A stretch of DNA of 64,000 nt from Phlebopus portentosus (taxonomy: Eukaryota > Basidiomycota > Agaricomycetes > Boletales > Boletinellaceae), in assembly GCA_037892935.1 (NCBI GenBank), contig JAYXKI010000002.1:2108001-2172000 (forward strand), read 5' to 3'. Position 1 is the first letter of the stretch; each line of letters starts with the position of its first letter. The notes under the pieces are model-generated. The model saw only the letters and a list, made by a program, of their open reading frames with translations, was not told the origin of the DNA and searched no databases. The position numbers and the translations under genes are program-made. This document shows, in pieces, positions 50,191-61,421 of the stretch.

Positions 50191-50385
50191 CAGCCGGTTA
50201 CAAAAATGTAGGAAGTCACGTGAGAATTATATAATGATCGACGCATGGTCACCTGTCATGCTTGCCGTCCAAGAAGATGATGCAAAGCAAGTGTTTTCCA
50301 TATACATACAGTAATACCGCAGCTTGACCAAGCGTCGATCATTACATACGCATCACGTGACTTCCTACATTTTTGTAACCGGCTG
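50191..50385. mobile_element. MITE with long terminal inverted repeats and TA target duplication
   Basis: A 195-bp non-coding element. The left end at 50191 (CAGCCGGTTACAAAAATGTA, then GGAAGTCACGTGA) is a perfect reverse complement of the right end, which finishes at 50385 (TCACGTGACTTCCTACATTT then TTGTAACCGGCTG): 33 bp with no mismatch. After about nine diverged bases the arms pair again (AATGATCGACGC with GCGTCGATCATT), so each terminal repeat is about 60 bp. Dinucleotide TA flanks both ends (50189-50190 and 50386-50387), the target duplication of Tc1/mariner-type transposons. There is no transposase frame inside. It sits between two reverse-strand genes, outside coding sequence. Confidence 0.85.
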
Positions 50386-50387
50386 TA

Positions 50388-51047
50388 TATGTATATAACT
50401 AACTCTCAAGATTCTAAAGGCAAGACCTCGCGGGCGTAAACACGGTTAGATATAATTGTTGAGCGCCCCTGGCAGGACTGAACGTTTAGATGGTACTCAT
50501 TGATGGTGGAAATCATGTGGGAATCTCCGCCCGAGAGTATAAATATTTTCGGCGTTGATATTTCGGCGTTGATATTTCGGCGTTTGTGGCTTTTGATATG
50601 CGATTGTGGCGTATATATTCTAGAAGAACGAGCTAAGGTTGGCTTTATTGTATTTGCTATACTACGTGAGCACATCTGAAGAACCACCTTCGAACAGATC
50701 AAACAGCAAGGGAAATCCAAGAAGAACCGACAAGTTACCAAAAACAAAGTGAAAACGAAAGTAAACGAATGGATAAAGGACGGAGCAAAGGATGAGAGCG
50801 AGAAGGGAGGTATAAAAGTCCCGCAGAAGACTAAACGCCTTGCAGCTAGGAACGTTAAATCGCCTGCGCGTCCATCGGACGGAAGTAAGCAACGAAACGA
50901 AAGAAATAATTAGCAGAATGTCGAAGGATTATAAAGAAACCGAGCGAAACCTTAGGTCATGTTCGTAATAACAGAAAGAGACGAGCTTTCCAGCTGCGAT
51001 GGCCTTGACGGCTCATACACAACCGCACGCGAAGGGATCAGGCAAGA
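50388..51047. other. Intergenic, 3' flank of the next reverse-strand gene
   Basis: About 660 bp with no supported gene. It contains the short tandem repeat at 50551-50585 (listed separately). Reverse-strand open frames here have no known motif. Confidence 0.45.
50551..50585. repeat. Short tandem repeat, 14-bp unit
   Basis: The unit GGCGTTGATATTTC occurs at 50551-50564 and 50565-50578, followed by a partial third copy (GGCGTTT). About 2.5 copies, no mismatch in the two full copies. Confidence 0.8.
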
Positions 51048-52663
51048 TCAATCCTCCGAATCCCCCTCGGTCGCTTTGACAAGGTGCACCTCAACTGTCG
51101 TACGCATTTCCTCGTCCACACGGGCATTTGCAAATTCCTCTTCTTCTTCTTCACACGCGGGCATAGTGTCATACGCGAGAACAAAGTTTTCGAGACCGTC
51201 GTCGGATCCTTCCATGATCGTCTTTGTCATTGGGTCTTCATCACGACGTCGAGCCCACGGTCCGTCGATCTCATCCTCGGAGTCATCGTCCGAGCCGTTG
51301 CCTGACTTCCCAGTCGAGGACTTGGATTTGGATCGCAGACGCCCACCCAAAGTAAAGCTCCTTGACGGTCTTGGTCGCTTCTCTGATGAATTCGCCAAGT
51401 TATGAGAGTCATTACCGTCTTTGGGTTTGGCTTTGGAATGCGCCACTCGCTGCCAAAAGGCCTTTGTCGCCTCTCCTAGTACCTTTCCAAGAGCCGCTAT
51501 TGCAATCTCCGTATCTTCCAGGTCGTCTCGGCAATTCTTCTCTTTGCCGTCTTTGTTCCTTCCGCCAACCTTTTCTCCACCAGGTATCGTATTGTCTGGA
51601 TGATCATCGTAATAAGAGAGCTTGTCCTGAGCAATCATCATACGCCGCTGGCGGAGAATCTGACCGCGGGCCGCGATCCCGAGCGGACGAGTACTTTTCC
51701 GCTTCCTAGGACCTATTTCCGGAAGAGGAGCAAAGGTGACGCATGGGGTAGACAATGTCGTCGCTCGCGTGCGAGTCGAGGATGCGGCCGAGTCAGGTTC
51801 GAAGCCTGAAGCACTGCAACTTGAGGACAGAGTCGTACGTGAGCTGTCATCCGCTCGTAGACTTTGCGATTCGCTCTCAGATGACGAAGGCGACGACGAC
51901 GAGTCGGACTCTATAGATGCGTCCTGCGATTGCGCCTCTGCGGCCGCCGTAACTTGAACAGTAAGATCAGTGGAAACAAGGATGCTTCGAGGACGAGGTC
52001 GACTCGAGCTCGAGGATACGACTCGGACTCTCTCTCCCACAGATGCTGAGCGGCGTGGTCGCGGTTCACGTACAGCCTTTGACGAATCCTCCAAATCCCC
52101 GGAGGAGACGGGGAAGGGAGTCGAGTTTTGATCGTGAGCCCCAGGTGATTGCACAAGTAGTTGACTATCGACGCTGATGCTAGCGATCGATGACCCAGGA
52201 GCTATCAACGCATCAGGTGCAACTACCGCCATCGTAGGCAGTGTAGAAGCTGAGATTGCCTGAGCGTTTGTCTGATCAGTACCCGGGCTAAATCGGCAGT
52301 AATGATCCGCTTCGAAGCCAGCTATATAAGCTTTAGAGCCTGCTAGGAATAGAAATTGCGTAGAAAGACGTCGTGCTGCGCTGCAGACGATGTGGAAAGA
52401 TAGCAGGCGAGCTTGAAGAGGGAGTAGGAAAAATAAGGAGACGGGCGCAAGAACGGATGCAGGGGCAACAACGCCTAACACTGACAGAGTGAGCTGCCCT
52501 GGAAACCTCTATCATCAAACAAGGCGGTAGAATTAAACAGGTGGGAGAAGGAACTCACCCAGTAGACAAGGAAGGATGCAATGATTCCTTTGCAGACCAG
52601 AGCCCGCCAACGCCGACGCTCTTGTGCACGGTCGCGAAGTCGAAAGTCTGAGAAACCGCACAA
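51048..52663 (-). CDS. Uncharacterised membrane protein with long Ser-rich acidic tail
   Basis: I do not recognise this gene. A first visible exon (about 52663-52560) encodes RDRAQERRRWRALVCKGIIA then SFLVYW. A short intron joins it to FPGQLTLSVLGVVAPASVLA and PVSLFFLLPLQARLLS, so two or three hydrophobic segments are clustered at the N-terminal end. The rest, about 400 residues, is Ser/Asp/Glu-rich and probably cytosolic: SDSSSSPSSSESESQSLRAD; RKRKSTRPLGIAARGQILRQ; DDDSEDEIDGPWARRRDEDP; and it ends VHLVKATEGDSED. No ATG is in frame in the visible 5' exon, so the true start is missing from my model. The gene is divergent from NAA20. Confidence 0.55.
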
Positions 52664-52805
52664 ATGTTGGAATGAAAATCAGAAAAGCTAGCCGAGGCTT
52701 TGATCAGGACAGCTGGTCCCACAATCACATGATGCTAATCATGCCGAGATCGTTCCTGTCGATCTCCGAGTCTCTCAACATTCCCAAAAAACGTTGTTAC
52801 TGACC

Positions 52806-53536
52806 ATGAGCACACTCAGAGCCTTCAGAGCGTCGGACCTCTTCAAGTTCAACAACATGTAAGCGTATATATGATAAAATATGCCAGTGTACTCACCGAA
52901 CCTTTGAAGAAACCTTGATGTTTGGACGGAAACATACGGCATTAGCTTTTATCTCTCCTACCTCACTCGCTGGCCCGACCTCTGTTGTGTCCAAGAGGCG
53001 CCTAATGGCCGCCTCATGGGTTATGGCGCGTGGCTATATCTACCCGCGTAGACGTCCTGCTTGACCTTTCTTCTCATATAGTCATTGGCAAAGCCGAGGG
53101 CCAAGGTCTCGAATGGCACGGTCACGTCACCGCTCTAACGGTCGCACCCGAGTACCGTCACCTTTCCCTCGGTCGCAAGCTCATGCACCTGCTTGAGCTC
53201 GTTTCCGACGAGATCTACCGCGGCTTCTTCGTAGACCTCTATGTACGCTGTAACAACACCGTCGCCATCGGTATGTACGAAAAACTCGGCTACAGTGTGT
53301 ATCGACGTGTGCGGGAGTATTATGGGTCCGTCGGACCTGGAAAGAAAGATGAGGAAGATGCATTTGGTGAGTTTATATCGTCCTGTCATAATGGTTAAGT
53401 ATGTATTAATTGACACGTCATTTCAATACACGTGAACCTTTTAGATATGAGAAAACCGCTTTCTAGGGATTCGACAGGCCGGTCAGTCCGACAGAATGGT
53501 AGAGATTATATCGTCAGCGCACACGATGTTTCCTGA
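52806..53536 (+). CDS. NAA20: NatB catalytic subunit NAA20
   Basis: GNAT acetyltransferase that modifies N-termini beginning Met-Asp, Met-Glu, Met-Asn or Met-Gln, working with the auxiliary subunit Naa25 on ribosomes. The start MSTLRAFRASDLFKFNNI is nearly invariant in the family. Then NLDVWTETYGISFYLSYLTR WPDL follows, with VIGKAEGQGLEWHGHVTALT, APEYRHLSLGRKLMHLLE (the acetyl-CoA R/Q-x-x-G-x-G/A loop reads RHLSLGRK), VDLYVRCNNTVAIGMYEKLG and the conserved end DAFDMRKPLSRDSTG. The exon 2/3 join at 53025/53082 is special: with a GC donor (53026-53081) the protein keeps the conserved MGYVIGKAEG, whereas the nearest GT donor removes Gly-Tyr. The reading frame is intact either way. Confidence 0.95.
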
Positions 53537-53607
53537 AAGCTTATTCTAAAATACACCACCTATTACATCGGAAAGCACGAGGAAAGATAATCATATTTCA
53601 AGACAGA

Positions 53608-56600
53608 TCAAATCGACAATGGAGGAGGCTCTTCAGGTACAGTAGCTAGAGTCTCCAATACCTTGTCGTAGAAGGCGGATAATTTTTCCCGGTCCTGGCA
53701 AAACTCAAGCATCTGCAACCTCAGCTCTTCCGCCGCATCAACCGGACGTATGCCTCTGTTCTTCAGGTTTGGACCCGCCCGACCCGTACTCATCAGTCGG
53801 TTAATGAGGAACAAGAAACCCTCTGTGCCACCGAGAACTTGAATGAAAGCAACACCGGAGCGATGCACGAATTGTGAATGTGTAAAAGCGCTTCGGCGAT
53901 AAGAGTAGAAGACGTCGACGTTATCGGGGTACAGTTCCTTTGCTTCGATGTCGAGAATGAAGTTGAAATGTCGAAGTAATGCATATTCGAAGAAATATTG
54001 CGCAGGGGTTGAGGACTCCGCAGCTGAACTTTGTAATCGCTTCTCCATATCCGGCACCACAGGAGGCGGCAGAGCGAGGCGCAACGGAAAACAGCTTTGG
54101 AAAGGATTGCGCTCTCGGATGTCGCAGATCTGCGTGACATATGCCTCAACCAGCTTGAGTCCATGACGCTCGATCTTCGCACTCCATGCTCGCAATTGCT
54201 CCTCAATCAGCCGTGCTGTTGTCCCGAGCCAATGCAGCTCGAAATGGAAGACGTTCGCAGGATTATGAATCAGGTCATAATGTAGAATGACACTTTCCGC
54301 CTGATCACTTTTCTGCTAACAGGACGGATAAACCCTCGGAAACAAAGAAAGACGATTAGCATACCTTGTTTGGATCCACGTCTACGACCATTGTCTGACT
54401 CAATACGAGCCTCTTATGATTCTTCTTATTCGATATCCCGCTCCTACTTGCTCCACCAGGATAGTAGCCTGAGGGCCGACCATCCTTTTCTTCGGTAGAA
54501 ACATGTCGCGCTACTGATCGGAAGGTCCAGCCTCGTGCCGACCTGGGTGTCCGAGGAACTGAATATTCACTCTTGAGGCGATAGAAATAATGCCTTGTTA
54601 TAAACATTGAGTTGCAGTTTGTACGAGTTCAAAATCCAGGGACACGCTTACCCGTCCAGGAAGCCGTGCTTGCCTCGACAATGCTCAAACAAGCCCTGTT
54701 CAAGTAGCTTCATTCCCCATTCTTGTGCCTGCTCTCGTGTTGATACATCTCTGAACTCCCTGCACAACCAACTGGCGAAGTCGTAGCCAGTGAAGGAGTC
54801 TTCGTAAAGCTTCGTGTGCCATCTGTGATCTTTGATTTGAAGGCTGCAATCCTCACGCATAAGCTTTGCGATTGACGCGAGGCTCATGTCAGTAATTTCG
54901 CGTTCGCTCTTCATTTTTTTCTGAAGTGGTCCGGAGGCCATGATTTCTTCCAGCAGGGATACAAGATGCTCATCCAGAGCACTGGCTGTTGGGCTCAAAT
55001 ACGTAGGCAAAAACCGCAACGGCGGATAAGTAACCCCTTTCTCTCGCTCTTGTGGTGAGATCCAACGAAGTTTCGACCACATCTCAGCGAGCTTGTCGGA
55101 GCCGAGGAGTCGTGTCTCTTCATCATTGAGTTTCTCTCCGGACGCACCGAGAGTAGGAGGCGGAGCTTCCAACGTCGGAATGACAATGAAACGTGTTCTC
55201 CAATACCGCAAAGAGTCGCTAAACTGATGTTCGTAGCCCGCGATAAGCATGTCAAGTCGATTCCAGCCGTAATTCTCTAAGCCATTTGCCCCGAACATTG
55301 TCGAGAGTTCGGTATAGCCGACACCGTCTTTAGGCCACACAAGACACTTGTAGTCGAATGACCCCGATGGCGGCATACGCCTGACATATCTGCGAACCTG
55401 AATAGATTCGCCGTTGTAAGAAATGCGATGTATCTCGTTGTTGGTACTGAGGAAAACGGGTTCAATGCTTTCCTGGAAGATCTGCGACGCCCCAGCTGGT
55501 TTTGGAGTGCAATTATCGTCCAAAGAAAAATATCTGATTTCGAAATCCTTCTTACGATCCTCCTTTTCAGCATCTCTGGGACGCACAATGAATTGGAATC
55601 CTTGTACAAGACGAAGGGAGGCCATTCCTCTCATTACTACCAGTGCATACGCTCGTCTAGCCTCGTCCACGGTTTCCCTTCCACTTGTTGGCTTCTTTAC
55701 CAGGAATGACTTCATCTCCGGAGGATGGACGACGAAATCATAGGAGAACATCTCGTAAGACTGTGAATTTTCTAACTCCGATCTCGAGGGAAAATGTTCA
55801 GTCGTTAAAGGAAGGCATCCAGGTGTGACCATTGACTTCCATTTGATTTGGTGCTTATACAGCGGCTGCGGGAACATATGCTGCCATCTGGATGCAAGAG
55901 ATCTCTGCGCAGTAGGCACAGCCGCACTTGGCCGCAAAGGGTTTATCCTGACGATTGGCGAGGAAGCTGCAATGGACATGTTCAACGAATTTATCGTCGA
56001 ACGGCGCTGGAAATAGATTGGATCTTCTCGCGACCTTGGTGAAACCCCCAATCCAGAATGACGAACGAATGTGTTGCTGCGGGAAGATGTAGAAAGCGCT
56101 TCTTCCGATTGCTGACCGAGTATTGAGCGTGTAGGAGTATTCCGAATAGCTACAGGACGGGGAGTCCGTGCTTGCGGCAATGATACTGCAGTAGATACCG
56201 AAGATCGAGCTGGTTGTACATGCTCCCGACTGAGTGATGGACCCACAGTTGCCGTTGAGTGGGACACAGCTGTAGTAGAACTACTCACGGATTGAGTTTG
56301 GCGAGAAGTAAAGTTCCGCAATGGGTTGAAGAGCCAAGACGACGTTATCTTTGAACTGATTGAAGTCCTATTTCCCGAACCTTTCTCGCCATCCTCTACC
56401 TCTGGCTGACGAGTCTCCTCGGACTTGTTTGTTCGGATCGAAGACGGCGGCGATGTACTCAATACAGTCGTCGTTTCCATTTCATCCCTTTCTTCTCCTT
56501 CGGGAGGGAGTTCTAGAAAGATTCTCCTCGGACTTTCTTCGATAGGCGCGACCCGGGGTAAAATCGATGACGCACGGTGCACTACGTATGATGGACGTTT

Positions 56601-58671
56601 ATCAAGCGGGTGAGAGCGAAATGATGATTCCGTGATCATTGTTGCACCTGACGATGGGGCGGAATCTCTGCCGAGGTGAATAGGAGGGCTCTTGCGTAAG
56701 GTAAACCTCTCCAGATCAAATCTTTCAGCTTCGAGGCGCAGAGCTTCATAATAGTCGTCGGCATTCGCATCTGATGGAGATTTTGTGGGAGATAAGCTAT
56801 CTGGAAGAAATGGAATTTGGATGCTTGAAAGGACATCATGTTCTAGAAGACCAAGCATCTCAATTTGGTGCATTCTAGCACGGGCTATGAACCTAGGTAA
56901 TCCAATGCAATCTCAGTACTTTTTCTTTGCTCTGCTTCATACCGGATAGAAACCTACCTGTCCTGTCGGAAGGGCTGGTCCATCTGCTCGTCCCAGAAGG
57001 ATATTGAAATCCAGAAGGGTTCCCACCAGAACGTACTCTTCTCTCGACTCGCCAGTTCTGCAGCCTCATCATCGCCTCCCCAAAGCGGATCGTTGCTTTT
57101 CCATCCGTTTTTACTCTTTTCTCCCCATTGGCTCTTTTCATCGATTTGACCCCTTTCAGTACGCGTGTCTGGTTCATACCCTTTGAATGAAAAGATAGGA
57201 GATTGGTGTAAAGGGTGTTTGGTAAGTGACACCACGTCTACTCCGACGCCTTGGTCAAGGAGGCGTAAAGTCGTCAAACGGAGAAGCCTTTTCGAGACTT
57301 GATAGTAGCCAGTCCCAGGAGTTATCAAAATTATAGCCGCTCCGGTGACAGAAAGTGATCGATCTACGTAGTGTGTCTCCATCGGGTTAAGTGCAAGGTT
57401 AAGAGCTTCGAGAATAGGGCCCTCATGAGCAAAAGAAATGCGTCCAACCAGTTTCACCTCTGACGGATTTATGAAGTCTGAGCCGTACGCGCCCATTAAA
57501 GTGGCACGGTGGTAATGATGCGTTAAAAGAATGTCGCGTTGAAAGGCCACGAATGACTCCTTTAGGCTGACGAGCGTGGGCTTCCACTCTTGAAGAATTT
57601 CCAAGTCAGTAATGACTTTGAAGAAATCCTTGTACCATCTGCCGTCATCATCCTTCCGCAGCGGACCTGCTGCATAGTCAACCTCCGTTGCAAGGTAGTA
57701 GACCCGCGAGATCAACACGATCGTCACAATATGATTGGTATCTGCCTCACGCCATCGACGGAACAAAGCAGGTAGGAATGAATGCACGACTTTCTCTGTG
57801 TATCGCTCGCCGTCTCCGGCAAATTCCCAGAGCTCTCGACAGACCTGTATGAAAATGGTTATTTTTGCGGATAAGGAGCGGTAGATGCATTTAGTCAGGG
57901 AAGTAATTAGTCCAGTCGAGACCTGATCAAAAAAGGTGATTGGTATCTTGAATTTCGAAGGGGGTTAATAATGATATACCTTTCGGCCGTCTATATAGAT
58001 GCTCTGTATTTTCCCTGCAGGCGATCCCACAAAATTTATTTCTTGACCGAGGTACACACACTGGCCATGGAGCTGCTGTCCGAGTCTCCACATGTCAGAG
58101 CGGCCCAAGTATTGGTCTTGGAACATGATCTCAATATACTCTGCATGCATCTTTGAACTATCGACCTGGCATTGCATGCGATTCAGAGCTCAATCTCGAG
58201 TAGCACGGATGAGCGAGCATACCCTGGTCAAATTGACTGTGCTATGATTCCTAAGTCCAAATGCATCCGCAATAGACTTTGAGACGGAGATCTGTATCAA
58301 TCGATTCAGCAATCCTGAACCTCTGAGCCTGAGCGTTTGCTGACTTGTAGGGCGTTTGAGAAGTGCGCATCCTCCGGAGACCGCTTCACCTTGAAGAGAA
58401 ACCCATCCTTCTCCCAAGAGCCGTCGTCGTCATTCCCGTTTACTTCCGTCACTCTAACGTAATCGCCTTCTGCGATTCCAGGCCAGTATTCCGGATTGAA
58501 GATTACGTCGGCCGAAGCTGTCTTTGAATCGTGGACCCACAGGGTGAGCTCCGTCGAGCTTCCCACTGCGAGAGGTTCGAGAATGGGAGACCTCAGTACG
58601 GACTGCATGGTATTTGACCGCTTTCGACGATATGGAGAAGCATTCTGAGATTGTGAACGTGACGATGACAT
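53608..58671 (-). CDS. IML1: Iml1, SEACIT/GATOR1 subunit (DEPDC5 homolog)
   Basis: Vacuolar-membrane inhibitor of TORC1, acting with Npr2 and Npr3 as a GAP complex for Gtr1 under amino-acid limitation. The N-terminus (58671, MSSSRSQSQNASPYRRKRSN) leads to LTLWVHDSKTASADVIFNPE, YWPGIAEGDYVRVTEV and ISVSKSIADAFGLRNHSTVN, then LGRSDMWRLGQQLHGQCVYL and GQEINFVGSPAGKIQSIYID. The conserved core TIFIQVCRELWEFAGDGERY then YTEKVVHSFLPALFRRW follows, and ATLMGAYGSDFINPSEVKLV and SVTGAAIILITPGTGYYQVS. A long Ser/Pro-rich loop (about 55880-56780) precedes SLASRWQHMFPQPLYKHQIK. The DEP domain has YEDSFTGYDFASWLCREFRD and EQGLFEHCRGKHGFLDG. It ends with a C-terminal domain, FELHWLGTTARLIEEQLRAW. No break seen. 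Confidence 0.94.
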
Positions 58672-58992
58672 AGAGTCGCAGGAGCTACTTATTATTCTTC
58701 ACTTTGTCGTACAGTCAAGTGCTTGAGCAGAAGGAGATCTTAATATCCCAGGTATCTAAATCGCTCGCTCGAGAGACTTGAGTGTGAAGAGACGTCCAAA
58801 CGCGACACGCTCAAGTAAAAAAAATCATAGCTGAATTTGGTGATGCGTCGATACGTACATGTCCTGTAAACCTAACTCAGTAACTGCGTGTTACATGCAT
58901 CTATGCATACAGTTGGCATAAGAATACAGGAAGCGTGGTATGGCTTCGTTATCAGGTTTGTTGGGTTTTCGCGATGCGCAATTTTTCGTGTT
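58672..58992. promoter_or_regulatory. IML1 upstream region
   Basis: 321 bp between the IML1 start and an inverted-repeat element; no reading frame of note. Promoter role is inferred from position. Confidence 0.4.
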
Positions 58993-59363
58993 CAACTTCA
59001 GTAGAAATTGATTGACGTGTTTTTTCGCCGGTCGTGTTTTCTCCATCAATATTCAACTGTTTTGTCCAGTTAAGCAACGTAAAATTAGAGAAATCAATGA
59101 CAGATAAATTTGCTACAAAACATTCTATATATTTTACTCATATGAATTAGGAGTGCAAGTTTAAAATAGGCTACTCAGTTTTTTTACTGGATTTCATAGG
59201 ATTGTAAAATTTTGCAAGCATGCAGTGGCAAAGCAAAAAAAACAGATTATTTTTTGCCCCATATATTAATCATTAACTTCTCTAGTTTTACGTTGCTTAA
59301 CTGGACAAAACAGTTGAATATCGATGGAGAAAAACCCATTTCAATCAATTTTTGCTGAAGTTG
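58993..59363. repeat. Inverted-repeat element, A+T-rich core, possible second MITE
   Basis: Two arms face each other: 59041-59100 and 59270-59329 are reverse complements over 60 bp with about four mismatches (shared core CAACTGTTTTGTCCAGTTAA then GCAACGTAAAA). Similarity continues outward: CAACTTCAG then AAATTGATTG on both sides, beginning at 58993 and ending at 59363, with one arm carrying an extra stretch of about 16 bp. The 169-bp loop is A+T-rich with no coding frame. No clear target duplication is visible at the outer edges. It could be a MITE with degraded ends or a two-copy inverted transposon fragment. Confidence 0.7.
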
Positions 59364-59467
59364 CGGCGAAAAAACACGTGATGATTGCCATTCTAAGGAA
59401 TTATGCAAACAGCAGAAAATATTATCCCATCATGGGTGGGACAATTAAAACTGATGCATTATCGTAT

Positions 59468-61224
59468 CTACAGCATTCCTCCAACCAAATTGACCAGTAA
59501 CTTCGTACCCGGTCTTACTTTCCTTTCTGTACCTCTCCAAGGGACGGCATGTTCTCTAAGACCCTCAACCTCATCGCGGAGACTCTGCCGTAACTTCCTC
59601 ATACTATCATTTTCTGTCGACGGTATCGCCATAATGAAGGCAAGCTCCACGTCCAGGTTTGCCGAGCGCGAATTTAAGTTTGTCGAACCGAAAAGCGTTA
59701 GAACGGGAGGTTCTGGTTTATCTGCCGCCTCAGGCGGTGGTGATATCCATAGACCTTTTGCATGGTAGGTCCATCCATCCTTCTCCCACTCGCGCAGCTC
59801 AATTCCATGCCCGTCTTTCCAAATTCGGCCTACGCGCTGAACGCCTCGCCAAAAGCGTTGCTCTAAGAAGGTATATCCTTCTGGAATGCGACCAGACACT
59901 CCGGAAGACCCGAAGAATCCGTTTGCCTGATTGCAAGTCATCAGTCATTCGCCGGGAAATCTTAGGAAATCAGACAAACCAGAGGACTTGCACAAAGGAT
60001 GCGACAGTCCGCGTACGATCGTTGTAGAAGAGTCTGGTATGGTTCTGCAAGACTGAAATACCCGCTTGTAAAATCAATTAATGGCCTTAAACCACTCGAT
60101 ATCGAATACTGGTCGAGATATTTGAAAAGCAAGTCAAGACATGCCTCCTCTTCTCGCATGCCAAATTGCCCAGCTTGAATAATTGGGAAGATAAGAACTT
60201 CTTTGCCATCTTGTTGATCAGCTTCTCCAAGATTTTCTAACGACGACAGCAGATTACGCGTCTGGAATGTCTGCAGAGCTTTCCCGGCTTCATCTTCAAT
60301 GCGTTCTGGATGAAGATGCGTTGTAGGCCGGGATAAAGTGTATTGGGTTCCTGGATTTCCTGACTGTAGCCGATAGCAAAATGGTTCCATCGTCCGAAGG
60401 AATGAGTGGCAATAGTCGGAGAGTAAGGATGATTTGAAGTGTAAGTATCGGTCTTGCCGATCTATGAAGTACGATTCGTTCAAGTTTGCGCTACAGCATA
60501 ATGAGCACACGGACTCTCGACAGACTTAAACGGACTGTACTTACCCGGAGATCAATACCTCATTATCAACTCCATATATCTTTGCATGCCAGGTTCCCCA
60601 ACCTTCGTCGAAACGCCTAGGGACAAGCTTCGCCATTAAGCCCTTCAACTTGGGGCTCTTGAAGAAATAAGCATGTACTCGGTCAGGAAACGCTTCCATA
60701 AGGGGACTGAGAAGCGAAGCGGTCGAAGCAGGCCCAGGTCGAGTAGACCGATTATAGTCGAGATGAAGATGCACATGGAGGCTAAGATTATTCTGTAAGG
60801 ATTCTTCTAGGGCGGCGATCTGGCTGGAGCATTTGTCAACGAGTGAGAGTAACTGTATGAAGCGGACATACAAGATACTGTTCCGAGGTGCCGATATATA
60901 ACGAAGATAAGAATATCCTCTTTCGAGCTCGATGAATCATCTCCTACGGAAAAAGAATTGAAATTGAGCCATGAACTAAGATGACATAGAGTAGCGACTC
61001 ACTAGAAGTAAAGCGAGAAATTCTTTTGGCTGAGATAGAACGACAATATCCTTAGATTGCAGAACGTAACATGGCTGCGTATGGGCGAGTTCCAGAGCAA
61101 AGTCGCGTATGGACGGATGCAAATGTTGAATGGCAGGCAATTTTCCCAAAGTTTTGGAGGATAATGAGCGTTGCATTGGCCGAGATGGCAGCGATCTCTT
61201 CGCGGCTGTCCACCATACTCGCAT
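59468..61224 (-). CDS. PGS1: Phosphatidylglycerophosphate synthase PGS1 (phospholipase-D type)
   Basis: CDP-diacylglycerol--glycerol-3-phosphate 3-phosphatidyltransferase, the committed step to phosphatidylglycerol and cardiolipin in mitochondria. The ATG at 61224 opens MRVWWTAAKRSLPSRPMQRS, an amphipathic matrix presequence. Then HPCYVLQ-like sequence (PCYVLQSKDIVVLSQPKEFL), EMIHRARKRIFLSSLYIGTS, and a first HKD motif in WHAKIYGVDNEVLISGANLN plus ESYF. The second HKD is WTYHAKGLWISPP with LFGSTNLNSRSANLDVELAF. Acidic residues and IIQAGQFGMREEEACLDLLF lie between. It has about 480 residues, normal for the family. Introns at about 61000-60945, 60880-60830 (approximate), 60545-60490 and 59985-59930. 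Divergent from the next gene by 197 bp. Confidence 0.94.
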
Positions 61225-61421
61225 TTCTCAAGCCTTTCCTTTGGGTTTCGCAGACGTGCTCGCTGCTGACGATGTTCCCGCGTCGCGTGGACTGGAGTTG
61301 ATCGGACATTGCCGAAACGTGATCGTAGGCTCAAGTGGTGAAAGCGTGCAACACCAACACCCCCCTTGTCGACCTGTCCAGTCTCGCGACATAGCCGCGA
61401 CATAGCCGTGCCCAGGCGGCG
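61225..61421. promoter_or_regulatory. Bidirectional promoter region PGS1 / RING gene
   Basis: 197 bp lie between the divergent start codons. Short open frames overlap it on both strands but look like shadows. Promoter role is inferred from position. Confidence 0.45.

Noticed and set aside
51362..51957. Forward-strand frames at the unknown Ser-rich membrane protein
   Set aside because: Antisense of the low-complexity reverse-strand gene.
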